Source: Gigantopelta aegis (lineage: Eukaryota > Mollusca > Gastropoda > Neomphalida > Peltospiridae). From it: 64,000 bases of DNA. The DNA is taken from positions 77,327,249 to 77,391,248 of the forward strand of contig NC_054702.1 of assembly GCF_016097555.1 (NCBI RefSeq), given 5' to 3'. The translations under genes were made by a program, and so were the position numbers. Positions 52,621 through 64,000 of the stretch are shown piece after piece (position 1 is the stretch's first letter; every line of letters starts with the position of its first letter). A model generated the notes under the pieces. It worked only from the letters and a program-made list of their open reading frames with translations. It was not told the origin of the DNA and searched no databases.

Positions 52621-52861
52621 AATCTTCCCTCATAGGCGTTATAAGTATATACCGTAAATCCTTATAAGAAAATAGGTCAGGCGTAATAACAAACAAACTT
52701 ACAGCCTGAGTGTGAGGAATTGGTGGTAGTGTGGGTGTTCGACTGAGACATCGTTGTCGGAGATATTTGGGACGGTGAAAGGTGGAAGAAGAAATAGTGA
52801 GATCCTTGGGAACGATTGGGGTGGGGTAGTGGTGGTGGTGGTGATGTGTGTGGGATCCGTT

Positions 52862-53090
52862 GGATTATTTCTCGTCCCAGCCAGTGCACCACGACAAGTA
52901 TATCAAAGACCGTGGTATGTACAATCCTGTCTGTTTGATGATGCATATAAAATATCCATTGCTACTAATGGAAAAATGTAGGGGGTTTGCTCTAACACAT
53001 GTCAAAAATGACCGAATGTTTGACATTCAATAGCCGATATCAATGTGCTCTAGTGGTGTCGTTAAACAAAATACACTTTAACTCTACCCC
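52862..53090 (+). mobile_element. SINE, headless
   Basis: Starts ttctcgtcccagccagtgc, core tataaaatatccattgctac, tail gtggtgtcgttaaacaaaa. It lies about 240 bp upstream of the ACSS1 start, so close to its promoter region. Confidence 0.72.
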
Positions 53091-53159
53091 ATCCCCTTAT
53101 AAACGTCGCACGCCAGTCTAGAACCCCACCCCCTGCTAAAATTCAAGAACACGCGCCTA

Positions 53160-53290
53160 TATTATATATATCGATCCCCGTCGGTGAGCCCATTGGGCTA
53201 TTTATCGCTCTAACCAGTGCATCGCGTTATCGCCCTAGCCAGTGCAGTACGACTAGTATATCAAAGGCCGTGGTATGTGTTATCCTGCTA
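53160..53290 (+). mobile_element. SINE 5' half fragment
   Basis: Reads tcgatccccgtcggtgagcc, cattgggctatttatcgctc, and a local duplication (accagtgcatcgcg / gccagtgcagtacg), stopping at ggtatgtgttatcctgc. Confidence 0.65.
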
Positions 53291-53427
53291 TTCATCTGGC
53301 TACACCAATGGGATTTATCTTCACTGAACCGAGTAATCGTATGCCATCCGTATTTAGTCTAGTAAATCTAAGCCAAAATTTAGGTGCTTCTTAACCAACT
53401 GTTTGGCACGTGCTTTTATCCACAAAA

Positions 53428-53821
53428 ACCGGCCTCGGTGGCGTTATGGCAGGCCATCGGTCTACAGGCTGGTAGGTACTGGGTTCGGATCCCAGTCGAG
53501 GCATGGGATTTTTAATCCAGATACCGACTCCAAACCCTGAGTGAGTGCTCCGCAAGGTTCAATGGGTAGGTGTAAACCACTTGCACCGACCAGTGATCCA
53601 TAACTGGTTCAACAAAGGCCATGGTTTGTGCTATCCTGCCTGTGGGAAGCGCAAATAAAAGATCCCTTGCTGTTAATCGGAAGAGTAGCCCATGTAGTGG
53701 CGACAGCGGATTTCCTCTTAGAATCTGTGTGATCCTTAACCATATGTCTGACGCCATATAACCGTAAATAAAATGTGTTGAGTGTGTCGTTAAATAAAAC
53801 ATTTCTTTCTTTCTTTCTTTC
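53428..53821 (+). mobile_element. Full-length SINE, head B, 10-bp TSD
   Basis: 394 bp from accggcctcggtggcg to the (CTTT)n tail, flanked by ATCCACAAAA on both sides (53418-53427, 53822-53831). It is closest to the copies at 42003 and 45070, suggesting recent spread of this type. Confidence 0.9.
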
Positions 53822-54114
53822 ATCCACAAAATGTTAGAGTACGCATGTCTTGTGCACACCGCCCGCATTCTTAAAATATACCGATATATGACTTAATGAC
53901 AACGCTACAGAGTACTTCTAAAATAATACGATTTAGTGTTTTAAACGACGTCTATCGTCCCAGTGATCACTACTAGTATGCGTTGCGTAGTTCGATTAGG
54001 ACCCATTAACCATTTAAAAAACCCCACCTGGGGTGTCGTAAAGTTAAACATTAATTAATTAATTTATTTATTCAGTTTAATTAGAAGGCGAGATGTAGCA
54101 CCCCCCGTCGATTG

Positions 54115-54390
54115 AGCTATAAATTTCTTGTTCCAGCTAGTGCACCACGACTGGCATGTCAAAGACCGTGGTATGTACTATTCCTGTCTATGGGGTGGTG
54201 CATATAAAATATCCTTTGCTACTAATGGAAAAACTGTAGCGGGTTTCCTCTCTAAGACGATATCTCAGAATTACCAAATGTTTGACATCCAACAGCCGGT
54301 TGGGGGTTAGGGGTGGATGTAGTTCAGTCGGTAAAGCGCTCACCCAACATGCTCAGGTCGTATACTGAACGACCCATTTTAATTCTTTTA
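54115..54390 (+). mobile_element. SINE followed by another tRNA-like head
   Basis: A headless copy (ttgttccagctagtgcacc to gacatccaacagccgg) is followed at 54309 by gggtggatgtagttcagtcg and ggtaaagcgctcacc, a fresh tRNA-like head with no typical body behind it. Confidence 0.6.
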
Positions 54391-55011
54391 TTTTTATTTT
54401 ATCTACCGTAATGCCCCACGAATAGTATACATCTGAGCAACTAATATTTTTATCCAAGGCTATATTGTCCTTTCTTTCCGAAAGTATACAACATCCAATA
54501 GGCTATGCACTAGTGGTGTCGCTGAGAAAAGGGGACAGGGATTAAGTAACTGGTGACCTTCTTATGGCAATAATTACACGTTAACATAAGCCAGTTACAT
54601 TTAAGCAGTACAACAGGACTTAGGCTACTAATACATGTTACTATACAGTAACATGGTATTTTCTCCGGAAGACAAAAATGTCACTTATCAAAGAGGGCAT
54701 CTTTTTGTTATTTTTCTGGAAATGCAATGGCACCCTTGCTTTTTTGTTTTGCTTTTTTTTAAATAGCTAGTACGGTTCTGAATCGTTCATGAACACACGA
54801 AGTGATTTAGGCATGTTGATTACTATACCAATAGTGCCTTTGTAGTTTCCTTGGTGTCACCTAACTTACGGCGTGATTACATTATTCAAATCAGTGCAAA
54901 TAATGGGTGTTAGTACTGTGCTGGAAAGTGATTGTGGAAAGTTGGTGGTATTGGAAACCAAACAAAATCCAGGCTCTGATGTAAGAGGTAGGGGCGGGTA
55001 TTGAGGAACAA

Positions 55012-55315
55012 GAAGAAGGAAATGTTTTATTTAACGACGCACTCAACACATTTCATTTACGGTTATATGGCGTCGGACATATGGTTAAGGACCACACAGA
55101 TATTGAGGTAGGAAACCCGCCGTCACCACTTTTCGATTAGCAGCAAGGGATCTTTTATATGCACCATCCAATAGACAGGATAGCAAATACCACAGCTTTT
55201 GATGTACCAATCGGGTGCACTGGCTTGGACGAGAAATAGGCCAAAGGGCCTACTGACGGGAATCGGTCCCCGCGCATCAAGCGAACGCTTTACCACTGGG
55301 CTACGTCTCGACATG
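55012..55315 (-). mobile_element. SINE, head A, nearly complete
   Basis: Minus-strand head gtagcccagtggtaaagcg, core gcagcaagggatcttttat (inverted), and type-B tail (acgacgcactcaacac). Confidence 0.78.
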
Positions 55316-55529
55316 TTGGGGAACACGTCACATACTGTAGTAGGCCACCAAATCAGAAATGTATAGCCCTTTGTTTTTCTTGGAGATAACAATAGTGTTA
55401 GTAGAATCAAATGGGTTTCTTGTAATTGTACATATAGTTCGAGATTAACCAGAAGAGGGTGTCGAATGAACGGGTGTTCCAGCCTACACGGTGCTAGCAC
55501 AGCACAGCTTCACCATATGGATGGTGGGG

Positions 55530-55665
55530 GGTTGGGGGGGGGGGGGGTGTGTCAGTCGACCCCGCCCTTTACCGGTGTTTGTTTTTTCAATATGCCTCCG
55601 GGCCACCCTAGCAACTTCGTGCCTCACCATAAGCCTAAACGACGCCCCCCCCCCCCCCCCCCCAC
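55530..55665. repeat. Poly-G and poly-C tracts
   Basis: A poly-G run at about 55528-55547 and a poly-C run at about 55647-55663 lie about 100 bp apart, flanked by ggccaccctagc-type words. They could pair and probably mark the two ends of a TIR element. Confidence 0.5.
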
Positions 55666-55707
55666 CCTCTCAAAATCCTGGCTACATTTTCTTTGGATCT
55701 TTCATTC

Positions 55708-56019
55708 CACGGGCGGGACGTAGCCCAGTGGTAAAGTGCTCGCTTGGTGCGCGGTCGATCTGGGATCGATCCCTTTGTAGGGTCTATTGGGCTATCTGTC
55801 GTTCCAGCCAGTGCACCATAACTGGTATATCAAGGCCGTGGTATGTGCTATCCTGTCTGTTAGATGATGCATATAAAAATAAAACTTGCTACAAATGGAA
55901 AAATGTAGCGGGTTTCCTCACTAAGACTAAGTCAAACTTACCAAATGTTTGACATTCAACAGCCGATGATTAATCAATCAATGTGCTCTAGTGGTATCAT
56001 TAAACAAAACAAACTTTAA
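55708..56019 (+). mobile_element. Full-length SINE, head A, 9-bp TSD
   Basis: 312 bp: cgggacgtagcccagtgg as A-box region, tgggatcgatccc as B box, core and tail (gtggtatcattaaacaaaac). CTTTCATTC flanks both sides (55699-55707, 56020-56028). Confidence 0.88.
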
Positions 56020-56544
56020 CTTTCATTCTATATCCTCGACCTGTGTAAACTACAATTCCTTTGCACAAATGTAATCAATAAAAAAAACCCCAAAAAAACA
56101 AAAAAAAACGTATCAAATGGGCATGCATTTAATAGATTTATGTAAACATTAGATACAAATAAAGTATCACAAAAACAAATGTTTTATAAAAGCATGTTTA
56201 GAGAAAGACATAGTTTGTTACAGGTTTTGCACCGACAAATGAAGTGCTTTGGCAATTTGTAAGAAAACAATATTTTATACACCTTTGTACACACTTAAGC
56301 TATGAAATTAAAACACGTATGTTTTATTACTATATGCAGGCTATTTCAGAAATGATTACCAGAGGTGGGATGGAAAGGCGTCGGGGCACCTACATTTCCC
56401 TGCAGATATGTAAAATGCTAAATTTTGCACAAAAACGCTAGCTCTGTGTAATCAATTTTGGAATAGCCATAATATTCAAGAAGAAAAAGTATATATACTG
56501 AAAAACAATTATCAGACGTTTATATCGTATAGGAACAGAATCTA

Positions 56545-56912
56545 GGTCAGTCGGTAGAGCGCTCGTCCAGAGTGCTTAGTTCAAAAGATCGAACCCACTA
56601 GGTCTACCCATTCAAATAGTTTCCCCCGTTGCAACCATTGTCCCGCGACTGGTACAAAGAACGAGGTATCTGCTGTCCTGACAGTGGAAAAGTGCTTAGA
56701 AATCACTTACTTCTAATGAAAAAATGTACCAGGTTTTCTCTAAGACAATGAGTCAGAAAAGTGCTTATAAAGATCCCTCGCTTCTAATGAAAAAATGTAC
56801 CGGGTTTCCTCTAAGACAATATGTCAGAATTACCAAACGGCTCAAATCCATTAGCCGATGATTAATAAATCAATGTGCCCAAGTGGTGTCGTTAAAGAAA
56901 ACAAAGTTTTTA
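56545..56912 (+). mobile_element. SINE, head E, with internal duplication
   Basis: Head ctaggtcagtcggtagagc and B-box-like agatcgaaccc. The core segment tctaatgaaaaaatgtacc with tttctctaagacaat is present twice in tandem (56711, 56786). Tail gtggtgtcgttaaagaaaac. Confidence 0.72.
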
Positions 56913-58750
56913 TATTTTTTTAATTCTATCATAGACATTACATTATCAAGTAACAGTTTTAGACATTAACATAAACATTGAACGTTATCGGGAAACGTTA
57001 TCGGGAACACGTTGTACATCCAAGTAGTCAACGTAGCTGCATAACACATTGTCTTCAGTCCACGTGAAATAGGGCCTATAGGCAAATCGCACTGAAAGCT
57101 TCCATCTATCTAAACAATTCCTAAGATGCACTCATTTTAGTAAATCATCAAACATAGTTGGACTAAGGTACGATGCGGTGTCAATAAAAATCCTAATTTT
57201 AAAATAAATGCTTATATATAAGCGTTATATAGTACATGTAATATACTGCCACTTTATCAAATACTATACACGTATGTGACCACATTCATTATACATGTAT
57301 AATTTTGATTGCATATAAATACCTTAAAGGATGAAATGGAATGTTCACTGAATACAGCGACGGGTAAAACCATTTTTATCAATATATATATATACTGTTG
57401 TTTAGGTAACTATGTCATACGTTTTTGCTAAAAGCTAAAACGAACGTAATGACAATAATGACAATAACTATAAAAATAATAACGGAATGCTAATGAAATA
57501 TGCTAGGTTCACCTCCCGGTATCGGCTCCAGGGTATACACAGCTCGGTGAGTGAGGGGTTGTAAGACCATCACACTTTCCCCATCACTAACCACTAAGCC
57601 CTGATCTTGACAGACAGACCAGGTAGCTGAGGTACAAGTCCAGATTAAAGGGCTCCAGAGTTAAATGGATATAACCACGAACATAAATTTAAATGAATTA
57701 ATGAATTAATGATTCCACTTATAGCATCTACTCGAATTCATCTCATAAGAGGCACCGGAAATATCATGCACCGCTTAAGCTTTAATGCACAGGTAACGCA
57801 TAGACCTACAATCGATTCAGACACCAAAAACATATCGGGTCGAATTTACGAAGCTTGTTTTTGTGTTTTTTTAAACGCAGGTGTTTAAGCATTGTAAATA
57901 TATGTAGTTGCACGCGTTTAAGACATAAACGAGCTTTGTAAATTCGTCCGAAAAAAAAATGTACGAGGGGGTGATTGAAAAATTATCGGCGTAACTAACT
58001 CAGGATTGCCCTTTGGGCATGCCTACCTAGTACCTATCAAGGTACATTATAAATATTATAGTCCCCTTGAAACTCCATATACTTCTTGCAGCGTGGCTGC
58101 AATGTCTAGATCCCTCTAACGAAGGATTCTCCCTGCATGTTGAAACATTAATAAACAGCAAAAATGGCATCAGTATTAGTTGTGTAATGCCTGCCAGCTA
58201 GCTCCAAGGGCAAGTTAAGTCAACCGCTTTTCGCTAACGTCCGCGAAACAGAATTTTACGCTACACAGAAAACCGAATGAACACTTCGGGAACCAGTCAA
58301 AATAGTTTGTAAACGTTACCGAAAAACGGATGGCTGAACTTGGGTCAAGTTTCAAGTTAGGAAACAGACGGTGCTAGATCTGGGGAATACGACAGATGAT
58401 CGCTAGGCTGAAAGCCAGTCATGCAGTGAAGCCATGGCGACCACCAACGTGTGGATCAGCAACCCGTTTCGTGAAACCTTCGTCAGGATGTTCTTAATTA
58501 GTTCTTGCAAGATGATTACTTCACTGTCTGTGTATCGGGTGGGTAGCCGTCGGTATTGTCTAATCATGTCAAGCATATTGCCTCTTCCTAGTTTGGCCAA
58601 GAACTGTTTCAATCATCCATCAAAGGTGTATTCAGTGTTATGTTCTGCATTCAATCAATCGAGTTATACGCATGAACAGGAAAACCATAAATATGTTCTT
58701 GTGTATTTAAATCAAAGTTTTGCTAGTGAGTAGGCATACCTTTGAATGCA
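56913..58750. other. Gene-free stretch
   Basis: Mostly AT-rich unique-looking sequence. About 57510-57690 is a decayed SINE body (tcccggtatcggctccaggg, caggtagctgagg). accagtcaaaatagtttgt at 58285 repeats 30662. About 58403-58612 (minus) is an unassigned 69-residue open frame that I cannot link to a family. 5' exons of neighbouring genes cannot be excluded. Confidence 0.45.
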
Positions 58751-58753
58751 AAG

Positions 58754-58754
<1 letters not shown>

Positions 58755-58785
<31 letters not shown>

Positions 58786-58819
58786 CACTCACTCACCCTC
58801 TCTCTCTCTCTCTCTCTCT

Positions 58820-58858
<39 letters not shown>
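58755..58858. repeat. (CA)n(CT)n(CA)n microsatellite
   Basis: Compound dinucleotide array with symmetric CA flanks around a CT core. Confidence 0.9.
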
Positions 58859-58859
58859 A

Positions 58860-61800
58860 TATCGTGCGTTTTCGTTTGCAGACATGTAGTCTACGTAAAT
58901 AAAAAACAAAGAAAGAACAACTCATCTGCGGTGGGATGAAGGTTAAATATGTTTAGATACAGAAATTGAAGTTGTTTCAAAGTAAGACATTACAAAGGCA
59001 TTATTAGTTTAATATATTCAAGGTGTATTTTAAATAGTAAAGCCTAAATGTCGAGCAAGATTATTAATTATAATATATGTTTTGGTTTTTAATTTTTTTA
59101 TAAAAACAGATAAATTAATATAAAACGTTATGAGACCTCTTCCAGGATATAGCCATTTTGTAAAACATACATGTACATGTATTTACCAGTATGTTTTTCT
59201 TCCGCTAATAGTTTGTAAAAAAAAATAAAAAAAAAATAAAAAAAATAACACAATATATATAAACTGTAGTGGTGTTAAAAATAATGTAATCATTTACAAT
59301 TCGTTTATCTTTCCTCACTCTCCATGCCAATGCTATATTTATTCCCCTCTCTTACATTTCATTTTTTAAACGTGCCCGGTAACGGTTATTATTAGTTAAT
59401 ACCGGACCGAGTGTGGCCTTCTTGTTTGAAACGTTTTCCCTTGTGATTGGTCAAGTAAACAACATATTACTCGTCTGACTGATTGTAATGAGCATACCAA
59501 ACTGTTTAGATAAATTATTGTTATGGCACGTCGATCGTTTGATTATTTTAACACACTGAAGTCATAAATGTTATTTATTAACAATATGACACTAACACAA
59601 GATTCGAAAATTGTAAAACGAAAATGACGACAATGAAAACTTAGAAATTTACGTAATGTCAAGAACACATTATATAATGTGAAATAAGAAAAATAAATAT
59701 GAAAACCCCCCCAAAAACCCCCGAAAAAACGGCGATGTTTCAGTGGTTAAACCTTCTTAAAGGTATTAAAATGTTATTAAAATGTTAAAGGAGAAGAGCA
59801 TCAACAGCGAATAAAGTCAAGACGTAAAGGCAGGTGGTCATGGACACCCATAATGGACAACCAATTAGTACTTCACGTTTTGCGCTATCCCAGACTAGTT
59901 TGTTTTAAATTTTTAAACTACATGTATCTTAATTTAGTGGCCGTAGCTAGCAGGGGGGCAAGGGGGGCAGTTGCCCCCCCCCCCCCACCCAGAAACAATT
60001 AGGAAAGCATTATAGAAACTTAAAGAAAAGGAGTTTTAGACTATTAACTATTCAGTTGCCCCCCCCCCCCCAAAAAAAAAAAAAAAAAAAAAAAAATCCT
60101 AGCTACGGCCCTGAAAATGTTTCCGAGGACTTCACGAATGCTCGAGGCAATTAGCTTCTAGATAATATACTTTGAAATCCTTTATTTTCGTTGAGTTCTT
60201 AAATTCGTTGATAGCACTAGTCCACGAATTGGATCATTAGACGAAAATTAGATCACTGGTCCCGATTAAAAGTGATTTCACAGTATTGGGTTGCTGTCAA
60301 ACTGCCAACGGTTTTCCCCTCCACTTTCTCTTCGCTTGCATTCTTACTAGATACTAGTACGCACGACAGAAGATACAATGACCCTTGTATTGACCTCGTT
60401 TGAAACAAAACGCCCGCCCCTCTGCAACGCTTATATAAAACAGATAATCTTCAGTGTAAACAGAACAAAATCAAATAGATCTGTTGCGTTTTTCTTGATA
60501 CTACTAATAAGAGATGATTCTGTTGAAATAAAATTAAAATTAAAATTAAATTGTAAACGCATAGTTTTAAGAAAATATTTGATACATTTTTAGTGAAAAA
60601 GAACTAAATAAATGTCTACTTTCAAATACAATGCCAAGGAAAAAAATATTGTGAGGTGGGAGTTGATAATGGTGAACCTACACTAAAATCACAAATCAGC
60701 TTGAGCGGTTTGCAAGTAGGCCTACATAAAAAACATAACACATCAACATATCTATACATTATACAAATAAAATAATCCTAATGAAGCGATTAACATAGAA
60801 ACCAACATTTAATAAAATATAAAAATATGACGACATTCTGAATGATTAATCGATCTTTTGATTTCACTCTATTATCATTTTATTTAAAGCTGGTAAACAG
60901 GCTGGAGTTTGGTAGGATTCTATGCTTCCGCGAATCCCAGATTTTGGATTAGAAGCGTAATCCCCAAATACCAATATTACTTTTGGCGGAATCCTAATAA
61001 TAAATCCCTAAATTCAATGCCTGGGTTCACAAAACATTGTAAGCCTAGTTTTGCACGTAAACGTAAATCTACGACAAAACCACAATTCTTATTACTATTA
61101 TAGTTCAACAAATATAGTTTGAAGAACACATATTTCATTTTCTTTTGTCCTGAAAATACTCCAGCTTCCGTAATGATGCAATTTTCTGCCTGAAATAAGA
61201 CGCCAAACACGTGTAAACGCACTACCAGTATAACTGCTAGTAATAGACGTAAACTTGCGATGTTTAGTGAAATGGGCCTCAGGAAAACAAAATATAATTA
61301 ATGTATCAATTCCCCATCAAAGCACAAACATAGCCAAAGGCCGATGTATTTAGCTTCAGTGTATTATTACTAAAATATATATATAACTTCATATATGCCA
61401 GGACCCTAATAGATATTGAATAAAAATCAACCTAAAGAGTCAAATGTTTTGATTGTAAATTCCAAGAACTTATGGTTCTAATTTTTTAAAAAGAAGAAGT
61501 TTTTTTCTCAATCAATTTATAAGATCAGAAAAATTGCTTTGTGGTGTTGATGTATTCACTCCACGTATTAATATTGTTTAACAGCATAATCATCGTTTGA
61601 TCATATTTCATCATACCTGTAGGGTATGATACATTTTTCATGTGATTAAAAACGCAGAGAGCGCTAAACAAAGCTATACGTATACGATCTATTCATTCGT
61701 GATTCTAAATCACCAAGCGTATTCAGCAATGATGCATTTGTTTCTTTTATTTATAAAGTTATTTTCAGATTAAGGACCACTCCTCCATCGAGAAAAAAAA

Positions 61801-61872
61801 AATTGAAATAAAATCTTTATTGCCCTATAATAAATGCTTTTTTCTTCTTCTTTTTTTGGCAATAAGGGAAAA
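58860..61872. other. Gene-free stretch with one complete MITE
   Basis: AT-rich with A-runs at about 59215-59245. The only clear element is the MITE at 59936-60113. Several short open frames (for example near 60378 and 60909) show no recognisable family. Confidence 0.45.
59936..60113. mobile_element. MITE with poly-C/poly-A interior
   Basis: The ends tggccgtagctagc and cctagctacggccct are inverted repeats. The interior carries C runs (about 59975-59988, 60058-60071) and a 26-nt A run. A one-ended relative lies at 16926. Confidence 0.75.
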
Positions 61873-62176
61873 TAGTGGCAGATCCAAGGTTTTACTTTAA
61901 AAGGTGCAACAAAAAATGCTTCATTTACAAAACAGTTTTTCTTCTTCTTCTTCATATTAGTAATAACAAAAGTAAAGTTATTATGACTTTCTACAAAAGA
62001 AATGACATTTAAAACAAAACATCTGTTTTGTGGTCAATCATTTTGGATTTTAAAAAAAATTTTTTTATTTTTTTGTAAATTTATCATAATTTATCTGTAC
62101 ACATCCATTTTATTAAAGCAATTGCACCACTCGGAACGGGGTGTACCCTCAAAAACTGCCCTCTGGATCCGCCACT
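61873..62176. mobile_element. MITE downstream of the Rho GTPase gene
   Basis: The ends agtggcagatccaagg and ctctggatccgccactg are inverted repeats, about 300 bp apart. It lies in the 3' flank or 3' UTR of the minus-strand Rho gene. Confidence 0.7.
62109..62114 (-). promoter_or_regulatory. Candidate poly(A) signal for the Rho GTPase gene
   Basis: The first AATAAA on the minus strand after the stop codon (about 360 nt away), and it lies inside the MITE at 61873-62176. Positional evidence only. Confidence 0.35.
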
Positions 62177-62473
62177 GAGAACCATACTAAGAGATATTTA
62201 AAAACCAATAACCCACAAAACCCACCCGTATTCTTGAGAATAATTGTGCATTCTACTCACATATTATATACTAAATTTAGAAATTTCTCAAGATTCTTAG
62301 CAGTCTGACACTTGAGGTTACAAGTGGAATGCGAACACACGGTGTTACTGTTCAAACTTGATGTGCGTACTTCTTACGTTCTGCAAAACATCAGCTATGG
62401 TTTTCTTGATTATTTCTTCTTCTTCTAGAATGGGTATATAATGTAACGGTCGGTTACCTTTTACCAACATATA

Positions 62474-63751
62474 TCACAAAATTACACACTTCCTTGTCCT
62501 TTTCCGTTTTTCTGGCACTTTGGGTTCAAGTACGGCTAGTATTGCTTCATCAAACACGTCCTTCAGTCCTTTTTTTGTAAGTGCGGAGCACTCCACATAA
62601 GAATTAGCGCCAAGCTTTGCTGACAACCTCTCCCCTTCCTCGAGTGTGACGGGTTTCTGCCGACGTTTCTGCAGTTTCTGCCTCGTAAGTTCGTTATCCC
62701 GTAGGTCTATCTGCGTTCCAACAATGAGAAACGGGGCCCTCGGCACGTTGTGTCGGATCTCTGGCACCCACTTCTGTTCAAGGTTCTTCATCGACTCTGG
62801 CATCACCACCGAAAACGCGACGAGAAACACATTGGTCTCAGTATAGGACAACTGTCTCAGACTCGTATACTCTTCCTTGTAAGAGAAAACATAACACATT
62901 ATTTATTTAAAACCTTTACTAACCAACCAACAGTTGTGCAATGGCTGAACAAATTCATTTTCGCAAACCACGTTACCATTCCGTATAACTACTGCATTCC
63001 GTACGAAATTTATTGTTATGCGGAATGGTATCTTGGGTTGCGAAGATGAATTTGATCAAGAGTGTTATGACGTGCAACTAACTGCACATATACATAATCC
63101 CAGTTTGGTCCCAAGACCTGCACCCACCCCAGCAACTTTTTCGTGATCCACTGCATTTTAAGTAGTTGTGCAGAAAAATCACGGATGCCTCAGACTGACA
63201 TGGTAATAAACCCAACAAACCCCAGCGCCGTAAGTTCAAAATTAATATAAATATGCAGTTTAAAATTGTGCATAAATACCCCAATAAACCAAAACGATGT
63301 AACTCAGCTCCACCCACCCCATCCTCAATCACAACATACCCAGAGCCGGTTTAAGGGTCCGCAGCACAAATAACAGCGGGGGACCCTTCCCAGGATATAT
63401 ATTTTGCAACCCCCTCGGGGAGAGGGGAAAAATTACCTGGGGAAAATAAATGTACACATCACCGCGGGGCCCCCTGAAACGCTGGGCCCGAAGCACGTGC
63501 TACTAGGATAAACCGGCTCTGGACATACTTGAAAACAAAACAATAAACAATTAATTGAGGTTACCCAATTTATCAGTGGGATGCACAAACTGAAACATTC
63601 AGGTAGCAGAGTTTTAAAATGAGTTTCCATGCCATCTTACTTTCTTAATTTTACGACATGCAAACACACTTTTTGAAACATCTCGTATTTACCTGTCCAG
63701 CAGTATCAAAAAGTCCAAGCTGATATGGATGTTCTCGAATATTGACCGTCA
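62474..63751 (-). CDS. Cdc42/TC10-like Rho GTPase, last two exons (partial)
   Basis: Exon at 63693-63751 encodes [20 protein letters not shown] (switch I to G3); exon at 62474-62875 encodes the remaining 133 residues. Junction CAG|gtaaat with cttacaag|GAA, phase 0. Motifs are DTAGQ (G3), [14 protein letters not shown] (G4), [12 protein letters not shown] (G5), [11 protein letters not shown], then polybasic KRKRTRK and CAAX CVIL, which predicts geranylgeranylation and membrane attachment. The sequence is closest to Cdc42 by eye, with TC10-like features ([21 protein letters not shown]). Odd points: switch II reads [11 protein letters not shown] instead of EDYDRLRPLSY. The P-loop and switch I exons lie beyond the right edge, so function and exact subfamily stay open. 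Such GTPases control actin and polarity. Confidence 0.9.
63340..63522. mobile_element. MITE in the Rho GTPase intron
   Basis: The ends ccagagccggttta and taaaccggctctgg are inverted repeats 183 bp apart. ACATAC lies directly outside both ends (63334-63339, 63523-63528) and is a likely TSD. GC-rich interior. Confidence 0.75.
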
Positions 63752-63837
63752 CTGAAAGCAACAAAATGGTAATTAATATATGAAAACATATAGATGCAAC
63801 TAGGATATACCATTACGTTTACACCCCCCCCCCCCCA

Positions 63838-63958
63838 ATTGGGTCGTTCAAACTTGCTCTTGGTGGGGGAGGGGGTGGGGTGGTACCGGGCTGCGAATCC
63901 AGTGCCTACTGGCATTACGTGCGATGGCTTAACCACGACACCACCGAGCCCGGTTATA
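63838..63958 (-). mobile_element. SINE head B fragment
   Basis: Minus strand: accgggctcggtggtgtcg, gttaagccatcgcacg, then B-box-like ctggattcgcagcccgg. It follows a poly-C run at 63826-63836 and lies upstream of the Rho exon within the gene. Confidence 0.65.
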
Positions 63959-64000
63959 TGATAACTAAGAGCAGCGGCTTTAGTAAACCAGCATAAGGCC

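Noticed and set aside
58403-58612. 69-residue open frame, possible exon
   Set aside because: It has plausible amino-acid use but no recognised family and no clear splice partner; kept only as a note in the gene-free stretch.

Overview
The window looks like nuclear DNA of a lophotrochozoan, most likely a mollusc. Small exons are separated by large AT-rich introns. Single-copy animal genes are embedded in a dense mix of tRNA-derived SINEs, terminal-inverted-repeat (TIR) elements, minisatellites, microsatellites and long G/C homopolymers. The organism call is inference; no species-specific marker was recognised.

Five host genes can be supported by exon-by-exon reading. From left to right they are: (1) a two-exon microprotein resembling UQCC3, a mitochondrial complex III assembly factor (minus, 5584-7764); (2) a C14orf119 homolog (minus, 17848-18177); (3) a small two-exon protein with an acidic tail that resembles the KEOPS subunit GON7 (plus, 22025-24972); (4) a complete 14-exon mitochondrial acetyl-CoA synthetase, ACSS1 (minus, 33223-52620), whose exons join in phase into a 690-residue protein with all core adenylate-forming motifs; (5) the last two exons of a Cdc42/TC10-like Rho GTPase (minus, 62474-63751) that continues past the right edge. 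ACSS1 makes acetyl-CoA from acetate in mitochondria and UQCC3 serves the respiratory chain. I see no operon-like or functional link among the neighbours.

Layout of the rest: 1-5.5 kb is repeats and microsatellites. 8.4-11.6 kb is a degenerate LINE with endonuclease, reverse transcriptase and RNase H, itself hit by a TIR element. 12.9-14.0 kb is a non-autonomous hAT element with an 8-bp target-site duplication (TSD). 21.0-21.7 kb is a foldback element with arms of about 250 bp. The GON7-like intron holds a nest of three TIR elements, including a Mutator-like element with a perfect 9-bp TSD. 26.6-29.5 kb is a SINE split by a LINE tail, followed by a 28-copy minisatellite that begins at the SINE head. 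31.0-31.9 kb is an AT-rich degenerate satellite. The ACSS1 introns carry many SINEs, a hAT BED-finger fragment split by a SINE, an (ATATC)n array and a 350-bp GA tract.

The most unusual structure is the 66-bp minisatellite in ACSS1 intron 8. Its unit contains the 3' splice acceptor and the first 21 nt of exon 9, so about 17 decoy acceptors precede the real one. I found no CRISPR array, bacterial operon, convincing tRNA/rRNA gene, LTR element or virus-like element.
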